From the NCBI GenBank assembly GCA_030066245.1, contig JASJBY010000012.1, forward strand, positions 1-27,426: a stretch of DNA of 27,426 nt. Reading direction: 5' to 3'. This stretch comes from Gammaproteobacteria bacterium (GTDB taxonomy: Bacteria; Pseudomonadota; Gammaproteobacteria; JAABTG01). The notes beneath the pieces are model-generated. The model made no database searches. It had not been told where the DNA came from and saw nothing but the letters and a program-made list of their open reading frames with translations. Shown here one piece after another: positions 7,986 to 15,872 of the stretch. How positions within the stretch are numbered: the stretch's first letter is position 1; every line of letters begins with the position of its first letter. The position numbers and the translations under genes were made by a program.

Positions 7986-8044
7986 CCGTATGCTACTCCG
8001 TCTCGGCGGCAAGGGTACGGGCGGCCCGAGACCGCAGCATACGG
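7986..8044. other. Imperfect 59-nt hairpin
   Basis: The outer stem is CCGTATGCT (7986-7994)/AGCATACGG (8036-8044), 9 bp and perfect. The inner stem is GTCTCGG (8000-8006)/CCGAGAC (8026-8032), 7 bp and perfect. It lies between divergent genes and about 130 nt upstream of the glyA promoter candidate. It is not followed by a T-run. It could be a structured RNA or a DNA-level site. Confidence 0.6.
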
Positions 8045-8150
8045 CCCTTCACCTGGGAACTTTTCTTGCGGGCAGGGTATCCGATCTCACACAGCGGCAA
8101 ATGGGAATCAATGCTGCGGCCCGACCTCCATTTGCCCACCGCGAACACCG

Positions 8151-8179
8151 GTGCAAGGATGCCAGGAGTCTGATATCAT
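8151..8179 (+). promoter_or_regulatory. Probable glyA promoter (extended -10)
   Basis: TGATATCAT (8171-8179) fits an extended -10 (TGnTATnAT). The weak -35 GTGCAA (8151-8156) lies 17 nt upstream. The predicted start near 8186 gives a leader of about 114 nt. Confidence 0.4.
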
Positions 8180-8208
8180 TCGAAAATTCTGTTGAGGCCG
8201 CTCACCGC

Positions 8209-8271
8209 CCCGGAGTACGGTCCGGGAGCAACCGGCCGCCGGATGCGACGCCACTGCCGTCCGTCGGCGGC
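8209..8271 (+). other. glyA: Two hairpins in the glyA 5' leader
   Basis: Hairpin 1 is CCCGGA (8209-8214)/TCCGGG (8221-8226). Hairpin 2 is GCCGCCG (8235-8241)/CGGCGGC (8265-8271). They lie between the predicted start and the ribosome binding site at 8291. No known riboswitch core, including the glycine riboswitch, was recognised. Confidence 0.4.
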
Positions 8272-8299
8272 TCTGAACGAGATCTCCCCGAGGAAACAG

Positions 8300-9556
8300 A
8301 TGTTCACCAAAGATATGTCCATTGCCGGCTTCGACGACGAGCTTCGGAAAGCCATAGATGCCGAGGTGCGCAGACAGGAAGAACACATTGAGCTGATTGC
8401 ATCCGAGAACTACGCCAGTCCGCGCGTTTTGGAGGCCCAGGGCTCGGTACTCACTAACAAGTATGCAGAAGGCTACCCGCACAAGCGTTATTACGGTGGC
8501 TGCGAGTACGTGGACGTGGCCGAGGAACTGGCCATCACCCGGGTAAAGAAACTTTTCGGCGCCGACTACGCCAACGTTCAGCCTCACTCAGGCTCGCAGG
8601 CCAACGCCGCGGTTTACATGGCCCTTGTTCAGCCGGGAGACACGATTCTCGGCATGAGCCTGGACGCCGGGGGCCATCTTACCCACGGCGCCAAACCGAA
8701 TTTCTCCGGCAAAATCTATAAGGCTATACAGTATGGGCTGGACCCGCAGACGGGTCTGATAGACTACGACGAAGTTGACGTGTTGGCCCGGGAACACAAG
8801 CCGAAATTGATCCTGGCCGGCTTCTCAGCCTACTCCCAGGTCGTCGACTGGCAGCGTTTCCGGACCATCGCGGACAAAGTCGGCGCCTACCTGTTCGTCG
8901 ATATGGCCCACATCGCCGGTCTCGTTGCCGCTGGGGTCTATCCGAGCCCCGTGCCCATCGCCGACGTGGTCACATCCACCACCCACAAGACCCTCCGGGG
9001 CCCGCGGGGCGGCATCATTCTCGCGAAGTCCAACCCCGAGCTGGAGAAGAAATTCAATTCGCTGGTCTTTCCGGGCACCCAAGGCGGCCCGTTGATGCAT
9101 GTCATTGCCGCCAAGGCCGTGGCGTTCAAGGAAGCGCTGGAACCGGAGTTCAAGGCCTATCAGCAACAGGTCATAGCTAACGCGCGGGCGATGGCAAGCG
9201 TTTTCACACAAAGAGGATACAAAGTGGTGTCTGGCGGCACTGATAATCACCTTTTCCTGGTTGACCTCATCGACAAGGGCCTGACGGGCAAGGAGGCTGA
9301 CGCGGCCTTGGGGCGGGCGAATATTACGGTCAACAAGAACGCCGTGCCGAACGATCCACAGTCACCGTTTGTTACCAGCGGCATCCGCGTTGGCACGCCG
9401 GCCATCACCACCAGAGGCTTTAAAGAGGGGGAGTCACGAGAGCTTGCCGGGTGGATGTGCGATGTCCTCGACCGCATGGACAGCGAGAGCACCATGGAGA
9501 CCGTGCGGGACAAGGTCCTGGCCATCTGTCGCCGGCTCCCTGTTTATGAGCACTAG
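8300..9556 (+). CDS. glyA: Serine hydroxymethyltransferase
   Basis: This 418-residue PLP enzyme interconverts serine and glycine, loading tetrahydrofolate with a one-carbon unit. The N-terminus is typical (MFTKDMSIAGFDDELRKAI), followed by HIELIASENYAS and KRYYGG. The PLP lysine is in TSTTHKTLRGPRGG (about residue 230), and GTPAITTRG sits near the C-terminus. The ATG at 8300 is chosen because AGGAAACAG directly precedes it and the family N-terminus begins there; the frame extends to 8192 without family resemblance. nrdR follows after 65 bp on the same strand, a common gammaproteobacterial order leading into the riboflavin genes. Confidence 0.97.
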   Translation: MFTKDMSIAGFDDELRKAIDAEVRRQEEHIELIASENYASPRVLEAQGSVLTNKYAEGYPHKRYYGGCEYVDVAEELAITRVKKLFGADYANVQPHSGSQANAAVYMALVQPGDTILGMSLDAGGHLTHGAKPNFSGKIYKAIQYGLDPQTGLIDYDEVDVLAREHKPKLILAGFSAYSQVVDWQRFRTIADKVGAYLFVDMAHIAGLVAAGVYPSPVPIADVVTSTTHKTLRGPRGGIILAKSNPELEKKFNSLVFPGTQGGPLMHVIAAKAVAFKEALEPEFKAYQQQVIANARAMASVFTQRGYKVVSGGTDNHLFLVDLIDKGLTGKEADAALGRANITVNKNAVPNDPQSPFVTSGIRVGTPAITTRGFKEGESRELAGWMCDVLDRMDSESTMETVRDKVLAICRRLPVYEH

Positions 9557-9621
9557 CCGTGTTCAGTTGGCACCGCACAACGCCGCATAAGATCAATTAA
9601 TGACTCCGGAACATCACGCCT

Positions 9622-10128
9622 ATGCGATGCCCTTTCTGCGGTACCGACGAAACGCGGGTCATCGATTCCCGGCTGGTTGGCGAAGGCGACCAGGTACGTC
9701 GACGCCGGGAGTGCACAGCCTGCCGGGAACGCTTCACCACCTACGAGACGGTCGAGCTGACCCTTCCCCGAGTGATTAAGCACGATGGTAGCCGCGAGCC
9801 TTTCGACGAAAAAAAGCTGCGCGCGGGCATGACCCGTGCTCTCGAGAAACGACCAGTAGGAAGCGATGACGTGGAACGGGCCGTCAGCCATATCAAGCAT
9901 CGCCTCATGGCCAGCGGCGAACGAGAGATAAAAAGTCGCCAGGTGGGAGAGCTGGTCATGGAGGAACTGCGCGCCCTGGACCAGATCGCTTACGTTCGTT
10001 TCGCCTCTGTATACCGGAGTTTTCAGGATGTCGCTGAGTTTCGCGAGGAAATAGAACGACTGGAGAAGCGACCTACCCCGGAGCTCGAGAAGCACCAGAT
10101 ACCCCTGCTGCCCGACGAGGGAAAGTGA
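9622..10128 (+). CDS. nrdR: Transcriptional repressor NrdR
   Basis: This 168-residue protein has an N-terminal zinc ribbon with Cys3, Cys6, Cys31 and Cys34 (MRCPFCG and CTACRERF), followed by an ATP-cone domain from about residue 49 (VIKHDGSREPFDEKKLRAGM). NrdR represses ribonucleotide reductase genes according to the bound ATP/dATP. The C-terminal helical part (QIAYVRFASVYRSFQDVAEF) is canonical. The Shine-Dalgarno match before the ATG is weak. Position between glyA and ribD is the usual one in this class, although its targets are elsewhere. Confidence 0.97.
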   Translation: MRCPFCGTDETRVIDSRLVGEGDQVRRRRECTACRERFTTYETVELTLPRVIKHDGSREPFDEKKLRAGMTRALEKRPVGSDDVERAVSHIKHRLMASGEREIKSRQVGELVMEELRALDQIAYVRFASVYRSFQDVAEFREEIERLEKRPTPELEKHQIPLLPDEGK

Positions 10129-10208
10129 CCAATGACCATCCGCTTCAACCGCCGCCGTAAAGGCTCGTTGCCCGCAAGCGCCCTGGACACGCATCGATGC
10201 GAGACCCT

Positions 10209-11324
10209 ATGAGTAAGAGCGCAGACCACCGCTTCATGGCTCGCGCAGTCAAATTGGCTGAACGTGGCCTCTATACCACGGATCCGAATCCTAGGGTGGG
10301 ATGCGTCATTGTGCGCGACGATCAGATAGTCGGCGAGGGATGGCACGAGCGTACCGGCGAGCCCCACGCGGAGGTTCACGCTCTAAAGCAGGCTGGCGAC
10401 AAAGCGAAGCAGGCGACCGTGTATGTCAGCCTGGAGCCGTGCGCCCATCGGGGTAGAACGCCGGCCTGCACCAAGGCCCTGATCAAGGCAGGCGTATCGC
10501 GCGTGGTAGCCGCCATGTTCGATCCAAATCCCAAGGTCTCCACCCGGGGTCTGGAAAAGCTCCACGAGGCCGGCATTCAGGTAGAGCACGGCGTGCTGCA
10601 ACCGGAAGCTGAAGCGCTTAATCCGGGCTTTATCATGCGCATGGAGAAAGGTCGGCCGATGGTCCGCTGCAAGCTGGCCATGAGCCTTGACGGGCGCACC
10701 GCCATGGCATCCGGGGAGAGCAAGTGGATTACTGGCCCGGATGCGCGCAGGGACGTGCAACGACTTCGCGCCCGCAGCTCCGCTATTCTGGTTGGGATGG
10801 GCACAGTTCTGGCGGACAACCCCTCTCTACGGGTCCGCGCCGAGGACATCGGCCAGCCGCCACCGGCGGGTGGCTGGCGGCAACCCCTGCGTGTTGTGGT
10901 GGACCCCCATCTCAGCACACCGCTTGACGCGAAGGTGCTGGAGCCGCCGGGGCGAACCCTGATAGCCACCCGCTCCGACGACGACGAGCTTGTCGATGCG
11001 CTGCGAAAAAAAGGCGCCGACGTGCTGCGGTTTCCGGGCTCGGCCGACACGGTGGACTTGCGCGCCCTGCTGGAGCACTTGGCTGAGCTGGAAATAAACG
11101 AGGTCATGACAGAGACAGGCGCCACCCTCAGCGGCGCCCTCCTCCGGGCCGGATTAATCGATGAGATGGTGATTTACATAGCCCCTACCCTGATGGGCGC
11201 TGAGGCCCGAGGCCTCTTCAGCCTGCCCGGCTTGGACCACCTCGGGGACCGCATCGACGTGGAGATCACCGACATGCGCGCCATGGGCCGGGACTGGCGG
11301 ATGACGGCGAAACCAAAGCAGTAG
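10209..11324 (+). CDS. ribD: Bifunctional riboflavin deaminase/reductase RibD
   Basis: This protein of about 371 residues performs the second and third steps of riboflavin synthesis: deamination of the pyrimidinone, then reduction of the ribose chain. The deaminase domain has the zinc and catalytic set EPHAEVHA (His57 and Glu59, counted from the ATG at 10197) and SLEPCAHRGRTPACTKA (Cys82 and Cys91). The reductase domain starts near residue 148 (RPMVRCKLAMSLDGRTA). Two in-frame starts are possible, ATG 10197 and ATG 10209; the second is slightly favoured because GAGA lies just upstream, but this is not decisive. Array B separates it from ribE. Confidence 0.95.
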   Translation: MSKSADHRFMARAVKLAERGLYTTDPNPRVGCVIVRDDQIVGEGWHERTGEPHAEVHALKQAGDKAKQATVYVSLEPCAHRGRTPACTKALIKAGVSRVVAAMFDPNPKVSTRGLEKLHEAGIQVEHGVLQPEAEALNPGFIMRMEKGRPMVRCKLAMSLDGRTAMASGESKWITGPDARRDVQRLRARSSAILVGMGTVLADNPSLRVRAEDIGQPPPAGGWRQPLRVVVDPHLSTPLDAKVLEPPGRTLIATRSDDDELVDALRKKGADVLRFPGSADTVDLRALLEHLAELEINEVMTETGATLSGALLRAGLIDEMVIYIAPTLMGAEARGLFSLPGLDHLGDRIDVEITDMRAMGRDWRMTAKPKQ

Positions 11325-11352
11325 CAGCAGCATCGTCGGTCATCGTTCCCAC

Positions 11353-11394
11353 CCCACGAGTCACGAATCACGCTTCACGAGTCACAACCCACGT
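11353..11394. repeat. Heptad array B, six units of NYCACNN
   Basis: The six 7-bp units are CCCACGA, GTCACGA, ATCACGC, TTCACGA, GTCACAA and CCCACGT. The array fills most of the ribD-ribE gap and ends 6 bp before the ribE start codon. On the minus strand it places TGA at 7-bp intervals. It has the same design as arrays A and C. Confidence 0.8.
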
Positions 11395-11400
11395 CCAACC

Positions 11401-12066
11401 ATGTTCACCGGAATCATAACTGCCGTTGGCAACGTAGCCGCCCTCGAACCGAAGGGGGGCGATGTGCGCCTGCGCATTCACACCGGGAAGCTGCCCCTGA
11501 AAGATCTAGTCGTCGGGGACAGCATCGCGGTGAGCGGCGTCTGCCTGACGGCAGTCGAGCTGCCAGGGGACGGGTTTTGGGCGGATGTCTCCGGGGAAAC
11601 GCTGAGCCGGACCACGCTTGGAGAACTGAAGCCCGGAGACCCCGTTAACCTCGAGAAAGCGCTCACCCCCTCCACCCGCCTTGGGGGACACCTGGTCAGC
11701 GGGCACGTGGACGGTGTCGGCACTGTTCTGAGGCGACGCGACGACGGTCGTTCAGTGCAATTCCGGATTCAGGCTCCCGACGACTTGGCCCGCTATATCG
11801 CGGAGAAGGGGTCCATCTGCCTCGACGGTATCAGTCTGACTGTGAACGGAGTACAAGGGGCTGTATTCGACCTCAACATAGTTCCGCACACGCTGTCGGA
11901 GACCACCATGGGCGAGTTCGAACCCGGACGACAAGTAAATCTGGAAGTGGACATTATCGCCCGACATCTGGAACGGCTCCTGCTGGGTGAACAGGCAGCC
12001 GACAGCGACAGCACGATTAGCATGGAATTCCTGGCAAAGCACGGATTTGTCAAGGGTTCCGACTAG
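11401..12066 (+). CDS. ribE: Riboflavin synthase, alpha subunit
   Basis: This 221-residue enzyme dismutates two lumazine molecules into riboflavin. It has the internal two-fold repeat of the family: MFTGIITAVGNVAALEP with ISVSGVCLT-like sequence (IAVSGVCLTAVEL) in the first barrel, and GHVDGVGTV with ISLTVNG in the second. Its N-terminal MFTGI is diagnostic for the start. No ribosome binding site of normal quality precedes the ATG: the heptad array occupies the upstream region, leaving ACGTCCAACC before it. Translation may therefore depend on an unusual leader or on transcription-level coupling with ribD. Confidence 0.96.
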   Translation: MFTGIITAVGNVAALEPKGGDVRLRIHTGKLPLKDLVVGDSIAVSGVCLTAVELPGDGFWADVSGETLSRTTLGELKPGDPVNLEKALTPSTRLGGHLVSGHVDGVGTVLRRRDDGRSVQFRIQAPDDLARYIAEKGSICLDGISLTVNGVQGAVFDLNIVPHTLSETTMGEFEPGRQVNLEVDIIARHLERLLLGEQAADSDSTISMEFLAKHGFVKGSD

Positions 12067-12086
12067 CACCCGGTAGGGGCCAGACT

Positions 12087-13256
12087 ATGAAGAACTACAA
12101 ATCCCCAGCAACCGCCGAGGCGGTCATGACTGATCCGACGGCCAGCATGGCCTTAAACAGCATCGAGGAAATCATCGATGATGTCCGACAGGGCAAGATG
12201 GTAATCCTGATGGACGACGAGGACCGCGAGAACGAAGGCGATCTCATCATCCCGGCGTCCATGGTACGACCCGAGGACATTAACTTCATGGCCCGTTACG
12301 GGCGGGGCCTCATCTGCCTGACGCTCACCCGCGAGCGCTGCCAGCAGTTGCGGCTGCCTTTGATGGTGAACGACAACAACGAGCGGCACTCCACCAATTT
12401 CACTGTGACCATCGAGGCTGCCGAAGGCGTCACGACCGGTATCTCGGCGGCCGACCGGGCGACCACTATTCGAACCGCCGTGGCGCCAAAGGCCAAACCC
12501 TCTGACCTGGTCCAGCCCGGACACGTTTTTCCCCTGATGGCGCAGCCCGGCGGCGTCCTCACACGCGCCGGACACACTGAGGCTGGCTGTGACCTGGCGC
12601 GCCTGGCCGGGCTGGAGCCAGCCGCGGTCATAGTTGAAATCCTGAACGACGACGGCAGCATGGCGCGGCGTCCCGATCTGGAGTCCTTCGCGAACGCGCA
12701 CCGCCTGAAGATCGGCACGATTGCCGATCTCATACACTACCGAGCCCTGCATGAGAAGACGGTCGAGCGCGTTGCGGAATGCGATCTTCCAACGCTGAAC
12801 GGGGAGTTCCGGCTCATCGCGTATCAGGATACGATTGACAATGGTGTCCACTTTGCGCTGGTGAAAGGCAAGCTCGCGCCGTCCGAGCCAGCCCTGGTCA
12901 GGGTGCATCTTCAGGACAGCCTGTGTGACTTGACGGGCAGCCGTCGCCCGGACTGTGGTTGGCCTCTCAGCGACGCACTGCAGCGCATCGCCGAACACGA
13001 GACCGGCGTTGTGGTGATACTCCGTCAGAAGGAGGAGTCTCAGGAGCTCATAAGACGCATTCGTGACTATCAAGCCAGGGATGCGGGCGAAGACCTTCCG
13101 AGCCGTGAGAAAGTCGCCGACCTGCGCACTTATGGCCTGGGCGCGCAAATCCTTTCGGACTTGGGCGTAAGGCGCATGCGGGTTATGAGCGCGCCACGGA
13201 AAATGCATGCCATCTCGGGCTTCGGGCTCGAGGTCACGGAGTACGTAAGCGAATGA
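12087..13256 (+). CDS. ribBX: 3,4-dihydroxy-2-butanone-4-phosphate synthase fused to a degenerate GTP cyclohydrolase II domain (RibBX type)
   Basis: Of 389 residues, about 20-225 form a complete RibB domain: DDEDRENEGDLI, HSTNFTVTIEA, GVTTGISAADR, GHVFPL and TRAGHTEAGCDLA. It makes the four-carbon precursor of lumazine. Residues 230-389 align with GTP cyclohydrolase II, but the zinc site expected as CLTGD...CDC is DSLCDLTGSRRPDCG, which keeps only one of three Cys at the aligned positions. The catalytic EGRGIGL loop is replaced by KEESQELI. The fold-defining LRTYGLGAQILSDLGV remains. This is the proteobacterial RibBX arrangement, so a genuine ribA must lie elsewhere. The ATG at 12087 has AGGGG upstream; ATGs at 12126 and 12147 are alternatives. 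Confidence 0.93.
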   Translation: MKNYKSPATAEAVMTDPTASMALNSIEEIIDDVRQGKMVILMDDEDRENEGDLIIPASMVRPEDINFMARYGRGLICLTLTRERCQQLRLPLMVNDNNERHSTNFTVTIEAAEGVTTGISAADRATTIRTAVAPKAKPSDLVQPGHVFPLMAQPGGVLTRAGHTEAGCDLARLAGLEPAAVIVEILNDDGSMARRPDLESFANAHRLKIGTIADLIHYRALHEKTVERVAECDLPTLNGEFRLIAYQDTIDNGVHFALVKGKLAPSEPALVRVHLQDSLCDLTGSRRPDCGWPLSDALQRIAEHETGVVVILRQKEESQELIRRIRDYQARDAGEDLPSREKVADLRTYGLGAQILSDLGVRRMRVMSAPRKMHAISGFGLEVTEYVSE

Positions 13257-13290
13257 CAGAAAAGGGAGCTTAGCGACGCGGGGAAACAGG

Positions 13291-13767
13291 ATGGCGACGA
13301 TCAAGAGCATCGAGGGGGACTTCAGGGCTGACGGCGCACGATTCGGCATCGTGGTCGGCAGATTCAACAGCTTCGTAGTGGACAGCCTGCTTAAGGGCGC
13401 TGTGGACTGCCTGCGCCGCCACGGCGTGCAGGAGGATCATATCACTCTGGTGCATGTGCCTGGAGCCTTCGAGATACCGCTGGCGGCGCAGTACTTGGCG
13501 GCGGGCAACCAGTTCGATGCCCTCATCGCCCTGGGCGCCGTCATTCGGGGCGGCACACCGCATTTCGACTACGTCGCGGGAGAGTGCTCAAAAGGAATCG
13601 CCCAGGTCATGATGCAGTTCAACGTCCCCGTGGCCTTCGGCGTCCTGACCGTGGATACCATCGAGCAGGCCATCGAGCGGGCCGGTACGAAAGCAGGGAA
13701 CAAGGGGGTCGAGGCTGCCATGTCCGCCCTGGAGATGGTCAGCCTTTTTCGGCGGCTTCAGAAGTGA
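13291..13767 (+). CDS. ribH: 6,7-dimethyl-8-ribityllumazine synthase
   Basis: This 158-residue enzyme condenses the butanone phosphate from RibBX with the ribitylaminopyrimidine to make lumazine, and normally assembles as a large oligomer. The motifs are VVGRFNSFVVDSLLKGA, VPGAFEIPLAAQ, ALGAVIRGGTPHFDYV and FGVLTVDTIEQAIERAG. The active-site His lies in GGTPHFDYV. The gene is 34 bp downstream of ribBX, and its TGA overlaps the GTG start of nusB by 4 nt (GTGA). Confidence 0.97.
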   Translation: MATIKSIEGDFRADGARFGIVVGRFNSFVVDSLLKGAVDCLRRHGVQEDHITLVHVPGAFEIPLAAQYLAAGNQFDALIALGAVIRGGTPHFDYVAGECSKGIAQVMMQFNVPVAFGVLTVDTIEQAIERAGTKAGNKGVEAAMSALEMVSLFRRLQK

Positions 13768-14225
13768 CCGAGTCGGGCCGACGCGCTGCCCATCATGCCC
13801 GGACCCGGGCCCGGCGAACGGCGCTCCAGGCCCTGTACCAGTGGGAGCTGGGACAACAGGCGCTGGAAGACATCGAAGCGCAGTTTCGCGCCGCGCAGGA
13901 TATGCGCAAAGTGGATGTGGACTACTTCAAGGAGCTGCTTCACCAGGTTGCCGGGCACGTCGATGAACTCGACGCCCAGATGGCCCCCCTTCTGGACAGG
14001 CCGCTCCAACAGCTTGGCCCCGTCGAAAGAGCCATCTTGCGCATCGGGGCCTACGAGTTGGCGTTTCGCCCGGAGTTGCCGTGGCGCGTTATCATCGACG
14101 AAGGTATCGAGCTGGCGAAGATGTTCGGCGCCGAGCAGAGTCACCGTTACGTCAACGGCGTTCTCGACAAGCTCTCAGGACGAGTACGCGTCATAAACAA
14201 GGAAGCTGCATCGCATAGCCCCTAA
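13764..14225 (+). CDS. nusB: Transcription antitermination factor NusB
   Basis: This 153-residue all-helical RNA-binding protein forms the NusB-NusE heterodimer at boxA during rRNA antitermination. It has the Arg-rich N-terminus (RRAAHHARTRARRTALQALYQWE) and the C-terminal PWRVIIDEGIELAKMFG...HRYVNGVLDKL signature (segments shown in part). A longer open frame begins at 13584 inside ribH in another frame; the GTG at 13764 is the correct start because homology begins there and it overlaps the ribH stop as GTGA. In many relatives thiL follows. Here a long gap and the min genes follow instead. Confidence 0.95.
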   Translation: MTESGRRAAHHARTRARRTALQALYQWELGQQALEDIEAQFRAAQDMRKVDVDYFKELLHQVAGHVDELDAQMAPLLDRPLQQLGPVERAILRIGAYELAFRPELPWRVIIDEGIELAKMFGAEQSHRYVNGVLDKLSGRVRVINKEAASHSP

Positions 14226-15104
14226 CTCGGCCCGCCCTTCGGTCATGTAGGGTTCGCCGGCTGGAGCCTCTCCTGACCTAACCCCCTAACACCGCCCCTC
14301 TTGACCCGGATCGTCATTCAATATTCTAATATCTCCATATACAATTATTATCTTCAAAGTGGCTGTCTTTACCTTATTTCTTACTTTAAGTAGTTCAATA
14401 TTCATGAATCAATACAATTACTTGAACTACCCGCCAAAGGGGAAAACACAGCTTCTGTGGAGTAACCGATTAATCGTCGGCAACAGTCACTTCACTGATG
14501 GCGGAACGCCGGCCGAAGGTGACCCAGAACGCAGAAGAATGGCCCGAGTGGCATCGGCAGACGGGCTCGCGACGGCCAGATTCGACGCGCCACTCCAGAA
14601 GGTACAAGTAAGGTGCTGACTTGCAAAAGAAATCCATCTCTTGGACTCCATCAGGATGCGACCGACCCCGAACTGCCCGTGGCCTGACGTCGGCCGACCT
14701 GATACCACCTCCTTGCCTGACCCAGGTGTTGAAAAGCTGCCCACCCGTGCTCGCCAGGCCTTGTCCCTCTCCGTCGTGTCAATGCAGTCTGATAATCCAT
14801 GTTTAACAGTCGATTACAAGTGGTTCTTCAGGCCTTGCCCGGATCATGCGAATCAGCTCCTCCGCAACGGGTTTGCGGGGCATCTGGCTCGCGCAGTTAC
14901 CGGAACCTGGCCCGTGCAGCAGTCCATCCATCTCCTTGATTCGGTCTCAGGGGCCAGCTATAAAAACGCGAAACTTCAGGTCGGGAGCATCGTTTGCACG
15001 GAGATCCGGAATTCGCTTCCCCTGACCTGCCGCCGGTATAAACCGAGAAACACAGCCGCATCGTCCGGTCCCCATGACCGGTCTAGGGAGCATCGAACAC
15101 GCCA
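14226..15104. other. 879-bp spacer between nusB and minC with an AT-rich patch
   Basis: This is unusually long for such a compact region. The stretch from about 14310 to 14440 is far richer in A/T than the rest of the window and includes runs such as CAATATTCTAATATCTCC. It also holds the palindrome CGATTAATCG (14467-14476) and TATAAA-type hexamers at about 14959 and 15037-15042 that could serve minC. Open frames at 14359-14619, 14487-14744 (minus) and 14641-15132 lack family resemblance, ribosome binding sites and normal codon pattern, so no gene is called. It could be a decayed gene, a small-RNA locus or an insertion remnant. Confidence 0.5.
14301..14330 (+). promoter_or_regulatory. Candidate sigma70-type promoter in the AT-rich patch
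   Basis: TTGACC (14301-14306), an 18-nt spacer and TCTAAT (14325-14330) match the consensus at five of six positions in each box. It points toward minC, but no gene starts within 700 bp, so any product would be a long leader or an RNA. Confidence 0.3.
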
Positions 15105-15818
15105 ATGCCAGGACAGCCATCCCAGACTATGACCACTTCCTCCGTTTTCGAGCTGAAGGGCAGCACCTTCGCGCTACCCGTGCTGCGGTTGCTCGGGACC
15201 GACCAGGAGGCCTTGTCCCAGGAATTGAGCGAGCGTGTCCACAAAGCGCCGGAGTTCTTCGAGAATGCTCCTCTGGTCATCGACCTGCAGGCAGTCCGGG
15301 GTAGGAGCAGTGCCACGGACTTCGCCCTGCTCATAGGTCTCCTGCGCAGCAACGGGCTCATCCCCGTCGGTGTCCGTGGCGGAGACAAAGAACAGCACGA
15401 GATCGCCACCAGCATGGACCTGGCGATCATGTCGCCGGGCCAACCATTGCCTCGTCGAAAACCCGAGCAGGCGAGCAAGGCGCTGAGTCCAGGACACACA
15501 CGGCTTGTGACGCAGCCCGTGCGTTCCGGCCAAAGGGTCTATGCAGCCGGTGGGGACCTCGTGGTGCTGGCCCAGGTCGGGTCAGGAGCCGAGGTATTTG
15601 CGGACGGGAACATCCACGTCTACGGAGCACTGCGCGGCCGCGCCCTGGCGGGCGTCAAGGGAGATACCACGGCACGCATCTTCTGTCAGACGTTGGCCGC
15701 TGAGCTCGTTTCCATCGCCGGTCAGTACCGGGTCAGTGATGATCTGGACGACGGCCTGCGGAATAAGCCGGCCCAGATCCATCTTCAGGGTCGGCGGCTC
15801 CGCATCGCACCGCTTTAG
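15105..15818 (+). CDS. minC: Septum-site determining protein MinC
   Basis: This protein of 237 residues (229 if translation starts at the ATG at 15129) has the MinC N-terminal FtsZ-antagonising domain (FELKGSTFALPVLRLL, APLVIDLQAV). A Pro/Lys-rich linker near residue 115-130 follows. The C-terminal beta-helix domain reads PVRSGQRVYAAGGDLVVLAQVGSGAEV, DGNIHVYGALRGRALAG and AELVSIAGQYR. It blocks Z-ring assembly at the cell poles. It is first of minCDE, 54 bp before minD. Neither start has a strong ribosome binding site. Confidence 0.95.
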   Translation: MPGQPSQTMTTSSVFELKGSTFALPVLRLLGTDQEALSQELSERVHKAPEFFENAPLVIDLQAVRGRSSATDFALLIGLLRSNGLIPVGVRGGDKEQHEIATSMDLAIMSPGQPLPRRKPEQASKALSPGHTRLVTQPVRSGQRVYAAGGDLVVLAQVGSGAEVFADGNIHVYGALRGRALAGVKGDTTARIFCQTLAAELVSIAGQYRVSDDLDDGLRNKPAQIHLQGRRLRIAPL

Positions 15819-15872
15819 CATGGCGCTATAAGTGGCGACACGATTGTCGGTCGACAAGAGGAGGTAGATGCC

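Larger units (their letters stand above)
7769..8299. other. Divergent control region between the GGDEF/EAL gene and glyA
   Basis: This gene-free stretch of 531 bp holds a GCGTCA/TGACGC dyad at 7961-7974, the imperfect hairpin at 7986-8044, an extended -10 promoter for glyA near 8174 and two hairpins in the glyA leader. No coding sequence is supported: open frames here lack family resemblance and ribosome binding sites. Confidence 0.5.

Noticed and set aside
7994..8002. Further TACTCCGTC matches (also near 13018 and 21080)
   Set aside because: The complementary arm is missing at each, so they are not copies of the palindrome on the evidence here.
11325..11400. FMN riboswitch before the riboflavin genes
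   Set aside because: The gap is short and filled by the heptad array; none of the conserved RFN core sequence is present there or before ribD.
12153..13367. 404-residue minus-strand open frame across ribBX
   Set aside because: It is the antisense shadow of a gene with clear RibB homology; no family resemblance of its own.
14498..14611. Small frame of about 37 codons (starting MAERRPK) in the nusB-minC gap
   Set aside because: No ribosome binding site and no recognisable family; length compatible with chance.
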